From Desmodesmus armatus (taxonomy: Eukaryota > Chlorophyta > Chlorophyceae > Sphaeropleales > Scenedesmaceae), in contig VIIQ02000068.1 in NCBI GenBank assembly GCA_007449985.2, positions 248,001 through 312,000 on the forward strand: a stretch of 64,000 nucleotides of DNA. The letters are read 5' to 3'. Shown here one piece after another: positions 23,223 to 35,094 of the stretch (position 1 is the first letter of the stretch; each line of letters begins with the position of its first letter). A program made the position numbers and the translations under genes. Below the pieces are notes generated by a model. It was not told where the DNA came from. It searched no databases and saw nothing but the letters and a program-made list of their open reading frames with translations.

Positions 23223-26200
23223 TCATCCCACAACCCCTGTTGGGCGGACCTTCGGCTTCCTCACAGCATACTTCAGACGTGCCGGCAGGTTTGACAGCAG
23301 CTGCCGCAGGGTGCCTCTGCACTTGTGCTCCCCAAAGCCCCGGCTCAGCACGGTGCCTGTGGTGTAGTTTAAGGACTCTGTCACATTGAACCAGGCCCAG
23401 CCCCAACCGCCGGCGTAGCCGGTGTCGTGGAGGTGCACGTAGTCGCCCACAGTAACAGTGGAGGGGTTGGGCATCACCTGTGGGATGGACGTGTCGTACA
23501 GCGTGGAATGCATGGGGAGGGAGGCCATTGTCATGGCAGTGTAAGCTTAAGTGCGGCAGGGCAGCAACATGCCTCGCCCCCGCGCATATGCTGCACATGC
23601 GATTGAGCGCCGCCGGCGTTGCAAAACAGGTAGTGCTTCAAGCAAGTGCTTACTGTGCGACTAGTGCCACCTGATTTGTGGTGGTGCAGGGCGGCAGCAC
23701 ATTTTCTAGCTTTTTTCTGCCGACCAGCAGGTAGCCCGGGCACTACTGGTACACGTGGGCTTGCCAATAGAGCCCTTCCGCAGCTTTCCAAACTGCATAG
23801 TCAGCACACCAATACAGAGCAAGCCTTGCTGATGGCCAGCTACAGCAGAACATACATGTTCCCAGTGGCACATTTTCTGCCTATTCCTGCCCACCAGCGG
23901 GTAGCCTGGGCATTGTGGCAACATGTGGGCTTGCCAATAGGGCCCTTACAGAGCTGTTCAGATTGCATCATGGCCAGCTACAGCAGCACCCACCTGTTCC
24001 CAGTGCTCCCCCACCAGGATGGGCTTGCTGACGTTCCAGTGTGCCTTGGGGTTTAGGAACATATTGACCAGCCGGTCACGCGCAGGCTCATCCCAGATGG
24101 CATAGCCGTGTACCGCGTAGAAATCCAGGTAACCATCAGGGTCACCGCCAGAGGCAACCTGCACAACACACAGTTGATCCACAGCACACACATTCTAGGG
24201 CGCGTGCATGATGGGAGTGACAGCATTCATGGCGTTCACCACTGCTAAGGCATGCCGTGTACTACAGTAGTACTGTACGCCCAACACCCCAGCCGGCCTG
24301 CGGAGCCTGCAACCAACATTCGGCCTAATGAGGGAAACACAGCATGCTCACCAGCAGATCGTCACTGTAGTAGTTCATGGGTGCATTGTCGTACCACAGC
24401 TGTGGCATCGGGATGTCTGTGGTGTAGGGCATTGAGTGAGCTCCCACAGTGACCTTGGCACCCGGCACAGCCCTATGGATGGCCCCTGCAACCCTGTTGA
24501 TGAAGCGCAGGACCTTGGTGTAGGGGACCTGCGTGACACAGCAGCAGCAGCAGCAGTGGTACCGTGCATTCTGAGCTTGCATGGCTGGTTCACATGTTGA
24601 TTGACCAGACCTGGTTCGCCGGCATGCCTGCCGGCATATGCTGATGCAGCAGTGGTGGTTGCAACCACCACACAATTGTGTGCAGCTTCTTCAGATGATC
24701 GCAAGGAGCCTCTAAGCGGCTTAGGCAACTTTGAAAGTCCCTTGCCATACCGTAAACCATTTACTGCCTGTGTTGCAGCATGCCCGCCATCTGGTGAAGT
24801 AGCTGTCTGCTCACCTCCACCGTAGTCAGCTTCTTTGTATCCACAATGGCTTTCTTCAGGAAGTCCCATTCACTGCAGCCCCAGCCCAAGCAGCAGACAA
24901 GCACAAGCTGCGGCATAACGTCTTTGCTCGCTTCTCCATGTCATGCTGACACACTGCAAGCTGCACCCAGAAGCCTTGCTCCTCAACTCCTGCATACAAT
25001 TTGGATCGTCACTCCTCATCAATGCCCATGCAGGATGCAAATGTGGGGGATGTAGTAACCTCTTGGCCAGGGCTGTCGTGGACTTGAGTGTACTCTCACC
25101 ACACTCCCTCTGGCGCTTACGCACCTCGGGTAGTTGTCGAAGACATCATGATACATGTAATCATTGAACTTGCCATCCTCCGATCCCCCTCCAATGTAGT
25201 AGTGCCAGCCGACATACTGCCCGCCCTTTTTGGTCAGGGTGGCACTGGAAGACTTGCGGCTCAGCAGCTGGTAGGTGTTGGGGTTCCACCAAGAGTAGTT
25301 GCCGTAGCGCATGCTGTACATGTAATTCTGCGGCAGCGCAGGTATAAACAGGGCACGCCTCAGTGTTGTTTCAACATGACAGAGCCAGCATGATGTTGTG
25401 TTCCTGCCCAGGCGAGGCTCAGCCAGTGAGTCACATTTGGAGGAGCATTTTGATACAATGTTGCACAGTTGTGACGTGCCCATCACCCACAGCGCCAGCA
25501 AACCCAATAATCTTCTAGACTGCTGCTGCGACCTGCTCGTGCAACAAGGTGCAGCACAAAGCCCAACATTTGCATTGGCAATGCACGCATCTCCTACAAA
25601 ACATGATCCACCGCGCCTTATTGGTAACGCTCATGTTGACATCAAGCGCTAGAACCGGGGCTCTACTAGTACTATTCGTTCGCGAGCCACCCCACACACC
25701 TTGTACAGCCTCCAGTGGTTTGACACCCCACACACCTTGTACAGCACATCCCAGCTGACCACAGCGTCAAGGTAGGTGGGGCCCCCCGGCTTGATTGGCT
25801 CCCTGAGCGCCGCAAGCATTGGCAGCAGTGCATTGCTGATGTAGGCCGCCGTTGCGTTGTCATCAGTCATCATATGTACAGCCCTGGCGCGGTTTTCCAC
25901 GCTGTTCCAGCGCCTTACGGCTAGGATGTCATGGCTGCAGTGCAGAAACCAACCAGTCATACAGATAGGGCCGCTCGTTAGGTCCAACCAAACACAGCTG
26001 AGAATCACTGTCTGAACAACACATGCATGTCGCTGCAGCATCAGAATGCACGACCATGTGCTACAGGCTGTGGCACAGATGCAATGCACTGCATTCATAG
26101 TACGAGTGGGGAGAATGCTAACCGTGTTGTAACAAAAAGCTAGCAATGCCGACTGACTGGTGGCTGCATGCCACATGCAGTGGCGCCCTTGCTGTGCAAA

Positions 26201-27221
26201 GCCAAATGCACCGCGCATGTTGCTCACCTCCAGAGTGAGACACAGACCAGAATGCCATACTCATCATAGGCAGTGCGCAGCAGCCACTTGAGGTCATCCA
26301 TAAACCCAGCTGGGAGGCCGCTGACAACGGTGTCATCACCCTGCATGGCGACGGCAACAAGCCGTGCAGTGTGTGCAGCACGATAGCTAGCGAACCGATA
26401 GGTGCCCAAGTGTAACAGCGACTGTGCAGCCTGCTGCGTGCTGTGTTTAGGTGCCTGTTGTAGACTTCACAGCACCGCAGAGTTGGTAGTTGACAGCAAA
26501 GGATCAATTTTCTTCTAGGGCGTATCACGTCTGCTTCAGGCAGGAGTCTCAGCCAAGCTGCATTGAGTGCGCGCGTGCTTATTGCCAGCTTAGTACGCTG
26601 CCAGAAGCGTGCTTGTGTTTTGCCTTACCTGTGAGGACCAAGCAGGACTGCGGCTACCATCAATGTGCAACCAGAGCCGAACAGAGTTTGCGCCAGCAGC
26701 AGCAAGCTCAGCAAAAGCACTTTGCAGCAAGCTTCGCATCTGCTGCACAGTGTAGCCATAGGGGTTGCCTGCAAAGGGGATGAACTGGACGTTGCCTAGA
26801 TTGACGCCTGTCAGGAAGAGCTCCTGACCATTGTGTGTCAAGAGCTGATTGAACGGCCCAGTGCCTGCTGCTGCTGCCGTGGCTGCGGGCGCATTGTCGG
26901 CGCCTTGCCGCAGCTGCAGTCGCAGGTGCTGCAGCTACTGTAGCTGCAGCAGTGGCGTTGGTTGCACCTGGAGAGGTTGCTGGGGCTGCTGACGCTGCGG
27001 ATGTATTGCGTGCTGGCTGAGCAGTAGCCACCGCAAGCAGGCACAGTAGCACCTTCCATTTCAAGCATACGGCCTGCGCAAGGGGCAGCAGCAGCAAAGT
27101 CGACCTTCAGGCCCTGGCCCCTGACTCACCCGGGGGAGGTACTTGAGTCACCCAGTGGACGTACCTCGATAACAATTGATTCTGGCGTGCAGCTGAGATG
27201 AGAACTCACCATGGAGACCAT
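23223..27221 (-). CDS. Secreted GH-A clan (GH5-like) glycoside hydrolase
   Basis: Exons (minus): 27221-27210, 27073-26629, 26340-26228, 25934-25736, 25327-25125, 24872-24815, 24528-24352, 24158-23994 (or -23990), about 23545-23223. The 12-base coding exon 1 (MVSM) joins in phase to a signal peptide (AVCLKWKVLLCLLAVATAQ) and an Ala/Thr linker. The (beta/alpha)8 barrel order is readable: ELFLTGVNLGN, GANSVRLWLHIDG, GILVCVSLWSHD, LDAVVSWDVLYK, GAKVTVGAHS, LDFYAVHGYA, PILVGEHWEQ (likely nucleophile Glu), GGWGWAWFNV. Such enzymes cleave beta-mannans, cellulose or related glycans outside the cell; the substrate cannot be told here. Oddities: the NE acid/base motif expected after VVSWDV is not visible, the linker and barrel frames disagree between about 26960 and 26880, and the last acceptor is weak. 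Confidence 0.78.
23697..24038 (-). repeat. 171-bp tandem duplication spanning the end of hydrolase exon 8
   Basis: Two diverged units start at gcacattttct (23697 and 23868) and share the blocks cgtgggcttgccaatag and catgtgggcttgccaatag. The neighbouring stretch atggccagctacagcag...gttcccagtg is also duplicated (about 23831-23867 and 23970-24004); in the second copy it is the 3' end of exon 8 with its donor. A decayed copy of an exon end thus sits in the next intron. Confidence 0.8.
25690..25745 (-). repeat. Duplicated 5' splice site of hydrolase exon 4, 36 bp apart
   Basis: accccacacaccttgtacagc occurs twice, 36 bp apart. On the minus strand each copy reads ...CTGTACAAG/GTGTGG, a usable donor. 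The spacing is in frame, so use of the downstream donor would add 12 residues, VCGVSNHWRLYK. Confidence 0.85.
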
Positions 27222-28893
27222 CAGAACCTTAGTCCACCCTTGCTTTTGTCAGCAGGCAGCCGATCGCAGCAGCAGAAGCCTGAGGGTCTGGAGGGCAGCA
27301 GCAACAGCGGTAAGTCGCAACTGCCACCGTGCACTCGGAGTTATTACCTTTCGATAAATCAGCGTAAATGGCATCCCAATCCACTCACGATGCAGTGATG
27401 GCAGCTGTATGCCTATCCGCCGTGGCGGATTCCCGATGCAGTAATTGGCTGCAGCTGCGTGCCAATTGAGCGCGCGGATCTAGATAAGTGGCAGTTCGTC
27501 TTTAGTTGCTCGATAGTATTGTCTTTCTTGACTCTTACATCATACCCTCGTTCGTCAGCGCCTCCGGCGACGTCGGTTGTAGTTAGATCGCAGAGGCTGC
27601 AGCTGTCGTGTCTGTCAACGAAAAGAAGTGTTCAGTGATGCATATGCATGTGCAAATGCGGCTAGACGAGCTTCGGGGCCCCCAACCCTTGGCTCACTGT
27701 GACATGAAGGTGTCTGGCCAGTTGCTGCCCTTCTGCTGGGCTGGATGTTGCATCAAAGCTCCACTGTGATCATCGATGCTGGGTCATGCTGGCTGTTGCT
27801 CCTACTGGGCTGGGCTGCTGCTGTCAACAACACGTCGGTTGCCCGCTCCGTCGGTTACCCGTTGATAACGGCAAGTTCAAAACCAGCTGGAGCACATTTT
27901 AACAGACACCCCAAGCAAACGCGCCACACAGGTGGGAAGGGGCAAAACCCAGGGGCATGCCGTATTGCACACATATATACGGGGCTGTAAACCCAGAAAA
28001 TAGTACACATGTACATACCAGGCATGATGGGGAAGACATTATTGCCTGTGTGCCAGGTAGCTCAGCAGCAGTATGTGCCGATGCATTGACATGCGCCACA
28101 CTGCTGGTGATGTCAAGGCAAAGCTAAAGCACGGGCTGAGCCACCCATTGGGCGTGGCAAGACCAACAAATGCACACAATGCATCCGTGCAAATTCCAGA
28201 GTAAATCACTTGCTGCACATACAATACAGTGGAACACTTGAGCACCTGCAGACTTGCTGCCTCCTGCTGCCTTGGTGCTAGGAGGCGCTGCAGGGGCAGC
28301 ACAACTCAACTCTGTGAAACTCCTCCCCTGAATCAATCTGGATCAATCTGCACAACTTGTGGCACCCCTCACCAACAATCTGCACACACGCAAAGAGGAC
28401 GGAGCCTCTGCCAATGCAGGCAACACAATGCACAACTTCCTGCGCAACCCTGCCTGCAACACACATCAACAGATGTGCACCCCAGAATCAACTACAGCAA
28501 ACTGCTCATCAATTGAGGGTGTCCATGCATGAACAAGCAGCACGCAGGGAACACAACCAACTCAACACGACTGCACCACTTGAGAGTGTGCTCAGCTCAA
28601 TGACAGCAGGAGTCCTCAGTGCGGTCACTGCACCACACCTTGAGGGCGCATACAAGCATACACATCCTAGCGACTGCCACTCAGGCACGCTCTACATCAC
28701 AGACCAGAGCAACACAACTGCATGAACTTGTATCCTCTCTGCTTAACACCCACAAGGAGGCTGTCTTCGTTCCCCTGCGCGCGGCAGCTGCGCACATTCA
28801 GCCCAAATACAGGCCCAACTGCCACGGCTCAGCCATGGTCGGGTGTGCGCTCCAAGGGCACATTTCTGCTAGCAAGGAGGCCCTGCTGTGCCG
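27222..28893. other. Intergenic region upstream of the glycoside hydrolase
   Basis: Holds the hydrolase 5' UTR and promoter (right of 27221) and the 3' UTR of the RING gene (left of 28894). No coding segment is supported. Confidence 0.55.
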
Positions 28894-31739
28894 TTATTTG
28901 TTTATGAGGCGCGTGTCTCCCTCTGCAAAGGTCCAGCGGCAGACAGGGCAGCTGATGTGCTCCCTCAGCCAGGGTTGAATGCAGCCAGCGCAGAACCTGC
29001 AGCAGCAACACACAAGGCCCACACATGTTTGAATATGACGTTATTTCGCAGAGCGTACTCAAGTACATGCAAGACCTTGTGCGCAACATGCCAATAAAAA
29101 CAGCTTGCTGCGCTAATAGGCGACCATGCCGGTGTGATGAGATGCCGTGAAGTTTCTGCACGCACACATGGCTGCACACCGACTGCATTGGGCCTGCAGG
29201 CGATACCCCACATGCAGCACCAGCCAGCTGCTCCCTCGACCTAAGCACCAGAAACACTTACTCATGGCCACACGGCAGCTGCTGTATCTGCACGCAACTG
29301 CTGCCCTTCGTGTGCTGCTCCGCTGCGCCCCCTTGCCTGCCCCGGCTGCAACTGCAACCGCAAACATGCCCACTCCTGCTGCTGCCGGCCTGAGAGCTGT
29401 GCACATGGGTGCCCCATCGAGGGTGCACAGCAGCAGTCCACGCTGGCTGGCCCTGCCTGAACGTGCCACTGCCACCTGGTGCTGCTGCTGCTCCTGCAGC
29501 AGCATCTACCCTGGCAGGCCCGACCTGCCTTGTCCCGGCCGCGCCCTGCCCAGCCGCCAGTGGCACCCAGCCTCTGACGACAGGCTGCCGTTGGCTGCTG
29601 CTGCCGCTGGTGCTGGCCCCAGCACCATCCCCACTGCTGCTGCTGAAGGGACTCGACCACACGTCCATGCTGCTGCTGCTGCTGCCAGCGCTGCCGCCAG
29701 CGCCGCTTGGTGGAGGGGTCCTAATGCTGCTGCTTGCGTTATCGCCAAAGCTGACATCATCAGTCTGCAGCCTTGCCGAGGCAGGTGCAGGAACAAGGAC
29801 CTGATGCCGCCCTGCAGGCCCGTCCCAGCACAGCAGCTGCACAATGTCCGGCACAGCCTGCCGCTGACTGCAGTACTGGCAGCAGCACTCCTCGCCATCC
29901 ATAGCCCCTGCCACTGCTGCTGCTGCTGGTGCTGCTGCTGCCCCGGCCACAGGCCGCCGCTGCTGCTGCCGTGCAGTATCGCTGCTGCCGTCAACATCAT
30001 CCTGCTCCAGTGGTACCCATGCTTCAAAGCAGATGTGGCACTGCCGCTGTTGCTGCACGTCCTGCAGGTTGGGTGTCCTGCATGGCAGGCCCTTCAGCAC
30101 GCTGGCCTTCACTGCGCGCTTCACGTTGAACTGATCGAGCGCCAGGAGGTCGTCATAGCTGTCTGTGGCGTCGATGTCGATCAACACTGCGGGGCTGCGT
30201 GCGCCCGAGCTGCGGCGGATCGCCGTGCTGCGCAACAGCAGGCGCTGGGAGAAGCGAGGGGTCTGTGCGCACACAGGGAGGGCAGATGGCTGGTGTTACT
30301 GTGCAGGACTTTGTGGATGTTGATGTTGATGTTACTGTTGACTATGCAGTCGATCTGGCTGCATGATGCAGTACAGCTTTGATAGGCAGCTGCTCAGCTG
30401 AACTGACTCACCCAGCATCAGCAACTCACTGCACAAACCAGTCAGGCGCCCTGCCAACTCACAGTCACCTGCACCTACGCCAAACCCCCCAGCCCCATAC
30501 GCGCCCCACCCAGAATCAGCCCTGCACTTACCCTGCCACTGCCCACAACGGCGCCAGGCCCATCTTCCATTGCAACGCCCCACGACACAACGCCGCTGGC
30601 ACTTCTGCTGCCACCATCGCTGCTGACGCTGCTGCGTGTGCCGCCATCGCTGCTGCGCCTGCCGCCATCCCTGCCGCCGCTGCTGCTGCTGGGCACGCCA
30701 GGATCCGCGCCGTGATGCAGGACAGGGCTGTTGCGGCACAGCAGCGCCCGGGACCTGTCCCCCAACGCGCTGATAGAAGACCACAGGTTGCTAGCTGTGG
30801 CTGACGTGGCAGCTAGCAGGGACGACGAACGCCGCTGCAGCCGCCGCAGCGACGTACTGCTGCCGCCACTGCTGCCACTGCTGCCGTAGGGGCTGGAGCT
30901 GCTGCCGGGAGAACCACCGTCCAAGCTGGTTGATGCACGAAGCCGGGGGTTCACGGACCCAGTGAGGTGTGCTGGGGATGCGGCGAGGCTGTCTCTGGCG
31001 CTGCTGCTGGTTGTGAGGATGGCACGGGCGCGAATGATGTGGGGCTGTGTGCTGTGCAAGGCATCTTCTGTTAGAACGATGCGAAGGTGCGTGGGGCCTG
31101 GTTGGGATGCTGTACGGATGTTGCGCTGCAGGGAACACGGGCGCAATAATGGCAGGGGGCGGGGAGGTGAATGAGCGAGCACGCCTATGGGGCTGGGGTT
31201 GTCAAGTTTAAACATGTGCCATGCACGCGCTGCTGTTTGAGCATAGGGTCATCTGCAGGTGCTTTTATCATGGTCTGCATACTGTCTGTGCCTCAGACAG
31301 CAGACCTGCTGCTGAAACGGTCATGCATGAGGCCCAGGCTTGTGTGGCGATCATATGGAGACCACAGTGCTTGACGCAGAAGTAGGAAGACGCACAGCTA
31401 ATCGCTCCCACAACAGGCTGTAATATGCGACATGCCAAACACAGCAGCTAAAAATTGTAGCAGTTGCACCCTCACCTGTAGCTGATCCTGGCCACCCCTG
31501 TCTCGCATACCAGCGCCGCCGCTGCTGCTGCGCGCTGTTGCACTCAGGGGCTCAAACACATCTAGGTACCGCTGCCTCAGTCCTGGCCCATAGTGGCTGC
31601 TCGACCAGCCTGACTCAAGGTCATCTGACTCCAAGCTTTGCAGTGTTGCAGCTGCCTGCTGAAAGGGTGAGACCCTACTGCTGCTGCTCCCAGTTGAGTG
31701 CTGCTGAGCAAAAGGAGAGTGCAGTGTGCTACGTGCCAT
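28894..31739 (-). CDS. RING-finger protein with a split zinc finger (probable E3 ubiquitin ligase)
   Basis: Four exons in agreeing phase: 31739-31476, 31125-30532, 30262-29262, 28996-28894; about 653 residues. The N-terminal 285 residues are Ser/Gly/Arg-rich and mostly disordered. Exon 3 begins TPRFSQRLLLRSTAIRR and contains DATDSYDDLLALDQF, then the first RING ligand pair CHIC. It runs through about 250 Ala/Ser/Gln-rich residues to LPCGHE. Exon 4 completes the finger with FCAGC, PWLREHISCPVC and RWTF, and ends DTRLINK. The second half is a canonical RING (C-x-H-x2-C-x2-C ... C-x2-C with the Trp that contacts E2), so ubiquitin transfer is likely. The distance from CHIC to the next ligand is far above the usual 9-39 residues. 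The gene is head-to-head with the TPR gene; the substrate is unknown. Confidence 0.85.
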
Positions 31740-32377
31740 GCCTGTACCAATTGGGAACAGGGTGGAGGAAAAGGGGTGAGCAAGTGGGCAGGTATGGCTA
31801 CATATGCATTCTGCTGTCGCTGCACTTGCATGCACAAGGCCCTGTCCAGGCAAGACCAGCAGCCCACGCCTATCAGGGACTCAAACGTGTAAGCTGGAAC
31901 CTAGCTGACCCCAGAAAACACCAATGAGAGGCTCAGGGAGATAGGCCAACAGCACCCCAATCAGCAGCAACTGACCTAGACTCTCGACGCCCTCTGGGCT
32001 CCCTCGTCGTCACTGTCGCACAGTTAGATAATGCGTTTCGGGCAGGTCATGCGGAGGGTCGTTGCAGCAACACATCAAGGAGAAAAACTTCCGCAATAAG
32101 AACAAGCCGTAAGCCTTAAGCGAGCCTCTATACGAATGTGGAAACGATTCAATTGCTCAACACGCTCAAGGTGTTCGGCAACCTTGTCTGACTGCTTACC
32201 AGTCTGTTATCCGAGGTCCAAGGGCAGTGCACCAGAGCATGAAGCTGAAGTCTTGGGGAAGGGTGATAGCTTAATGAAAGCGAAAGTGTACTCAAGGGAC
32301 GTCCCCACGTTACAACGCTCCTGAAGGTAGTGGTGACTGGTGTGCCGATCACCCCTCAATCCATTTGCTCTGCTGCC
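31740..32377. promoter_or_regulatory. Candidate bidirectional promoter, RING / TPR genes
   Basis: 638 bp between two divergent start codons. No clear core promoter motif was recognised. Confidence 0.4.
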
Positions 32378-35094
32378 ATGGCTGCTGATGACGACCAGGT
32401 TGTATTCAAGGTGCGCAAGCGTTGTTGGATGCACCTCACGTCCTCAATGACCTCACCAGCCTAGCCAGCCAGGTAACCCATGATCATGATCTGCTGCCGC
32501 TCTGCTGCTCATGCAATTTTTGCAGTATGTCTACATTCCGGCAGACCAGTAAGTGCCCTTGGAGCTTTAAGATTGGGTGACCCACTACCTGCAGCAGCAG
32601 CTGACGACTGCCATTGCCACACACACCAGCCTACATGACTGCAGCCCCCAGGGAAGCAAGCTGTGCCATCATAACCCACATGCCCTTGACCTCCATGCAT
32701 TCATGTTGTCTGAATATCATGTGCGCACTTGCGTCGACTCAACCCCAGTTTTGACTCTGCTTGAGCACTGACATGCACTGCATGTGTCACCCTGCTTTTT
32801 TATGCAGCACCGAATCGATTAAAGAGCGGACGTTCAAATGTCCTCAGTCTGACGATGTTATGGCCTTCATCAACATGTGCAAGGCGCACTTCAAGAGCAC
32901 AACCCCAGCACGCAGCAAAGACGAGCAGCAGCAGTTGCAGAAGGTGCGTGGCACAGCACACCACACCACGCACCGCTCACAACAACCCTCCCAAGCAAGC
33001 TCAACAGTGAAACAGACTCTTTGCACAGATTCAGCTGTGGTCGTGTCAGCTGCTAGGCGGTTTGTACTTCACACTGCGTGCATGTTTTGACTTGCTGGAT
33101 GGCCCCTGCAGGCATTGAAGGCCAGCATGGGTGACAAGGCTGCTGGCGTGAGTGATGACATGATCAACATGCTGGCAGGACAACAGCTGGTGAGCAGCAG
33201 CTGATGCTGGCAAACCTGCCCATACACAAATGTGTACATATGGCAGGGTCGAGAGGGGAACAGCCAGCATTGATGCTGGCAGGTGTAGGAAGCCAAGAGA
33301 TTGGGTGTGATCTTGAGCCCCTTCGTAGCAGATTGCAGCTGTCGCATGCCAACACAGCAGCAGCAGGTGTCTACCCCTTGCTTGATACTTTGCATGCCAG
33401 TTGACAGTGGGCCCACACAACAGCCAGGCGAACCCAGCTGCTGATGGCCTACGACCCATTGTCACCCCTGCCTCACACTTTCTGCCTGCACCAGGTTGAG
33501 CCAATAGCCCTGCTGGCCAACGCCCCTGAGACAGGCTTTGTGGGGGTGTACATGTACTGCGACGACCAAGCCACGCTCAAGCACCTGCCAGCCAACATGC
33601 GCGCCACGCAGATTGCAGCAGAGGCTGGGCAGGCGCTGCAGGTGCGTCTCTAAAGCTGGGCCCGGTGTTGACAATGATGCTCACCACCGGTTTGCCACCG
33701 CAGTCTACAACACGGTGGATGGTGCTGTATCTGGGGCCGGTGTTGAAGACCGGGGTGACGACAGGCAGGGCGCTGAAGGGGGCCAGCTAGCAGAGCCGCT
33801 GTCAGTGCAGTGGCACCCTGCAGGATGATGGCCAGGTTGCCAGGGGGGTTGCCCGTGGAGGGGCTGCCAGCTCGTGCTGACGCCCTTTGGGGCAGGGCCT
33901 GGGGTCAGTATGTGTGCAGAAGCAGGGATAAGTGCTTTGGTGTCGCACGGCAGCTAGCTGCTGTGTCAACACATACACACTATGCAGTACACACTTCAAC
34001 TGTAGCATGAGGCTCAGGGTGCCCATGCCACCAGATGTCGTGGAGTGGGGAAAGCAAATAAAGAGAAACCTAGCCAAGAGCCCAAGCCGACACTGCGTTC
34101 ACTGCCTTCACTGTTGCTCGTGCAGGTCAGTGGTGACGTTTTTCTAGGGCGCTATTTTGACAATGAGGAAGACTTCAAACGGATGGACTTCACACAGGCA
34201 GAGCTCAGCAGCTCTGCACCCTGGGTCAGGGAGGCAAGGGCGCAGCTCATGCGGCGCAGCGAACGCAGCAGCAACTCACAGCAGCTGATGCAGCAGCTGC
34301 GGCAGCAGCAGCCGGCAGCAAGCGGCAGCAGTGCAGCTAAGCCGCAGTCCCCCAGTGAAGTGGAGAAGAACAAAGGCAATGAGGTGGGTGCAGACTGGAC
34401 CCCTGTGCAGATATGAAAGATGGTGTTGAAACTGCAAGCTTCATTGGTTTTGCAGTGGGCCATGGGCTGTTTGGGGGTTTCCAGCAGGCAGCCTCATTTC
34501 TTATCAGCAGGCGGCCTTATGAAGCAAGGGGAGAGTGCCATACAGCTGGCACGCCAGCTGGCACGCCAAGCAATGCGGCTGAGGCACTGCTGCCAGGCGT
34601 TTTTGTTGCCAACTGCAGCTGCAATCTGCGCCAACAGCCAACCTCTCCACTGCAGTCTGTGCATGTGGACGGCTAATCCATAGCTGTCGTGCTGCAACAT
34701 GCAGGCTTACAAGAAGCGAGACTATGAAGCAGCGCTAGGCCACTACACAGCTGCTATCAAGCTGGACAGCAGCAATGTAGCAGCCAGAAACAACAGGGCA
34801 ATGGCTTACCTAGCCGTCAACATGCACCAGGAAGCTGCAGCAGATACTGCAGCTGTGCTTGAAGCTGAGCCCACAAATGTGAAAGCGCTGCTGAGACAAG
34901 CAGCAGCACATGAGGGCTTGGGGGACATGCAGGCAGCGGCTGCAGACTGCAGGCGGGTGCTGGAGCTTGAGCCGAAGAATGTTGATGCGCAGCAGCGGTT
35001 AGCACGGGTGCAGCAGCAGCAGCCAGGCGGAAGTGAACAGCAGCAGCAGCAGCAAGACTTTCCACCTCCGCCACCAGAATCACAGCAAGTATAA
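32378..35094 (+). CDS. TPR-repeat protein (co-chaperone-like)
   Basis: Seven exons: 32378-32410, 32526-32548, 32808-32943, 33112-33189, 33495-33641, 34126-34383, 34705-35094; phases agree throughout, giving about 354 residues. The last exon encodes three TPR helix pairs: GNE/AYKKRDYEAALGHYTAAIKLD, AARNNRAMAYLAVNMHQEAAADTAAVLEAEP, ALLRQAAAHEGLGDMQAAAADCRRVLELEP. They resemble the TPR clamp of Hsp70/Hsp90 co-chaperones (SPAG1, RPAP3, TTC type), with Lys and Asn at clamp-like positions. The first 230 residues (MAADDDQVVFKYVYIPAD, FKCPQSDDVMAFINMCKAHF, TGFVGVYMYCDDQATLKHLP, GDVFLGRYFDNEEDFKRMDF) match nothing I can name. A Gln-rich linker precedes the TPRs, and the tail ends in poly-Gln and poly-Pro. 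Chaperone partnership is an inference from the TPRs. Confidence 0.82.

Noticed and set aside
29147..30382. A 411-codon open frame on + opposite the RING gene
   Set aside because: It mirrors exon 3 of the RING gene; its Cys/Leu/Pro-rich translation is what the complement of Ala/Ser/Gln codons gives, and the minus strand has the zinc-finger motifs and fitting splice sites.
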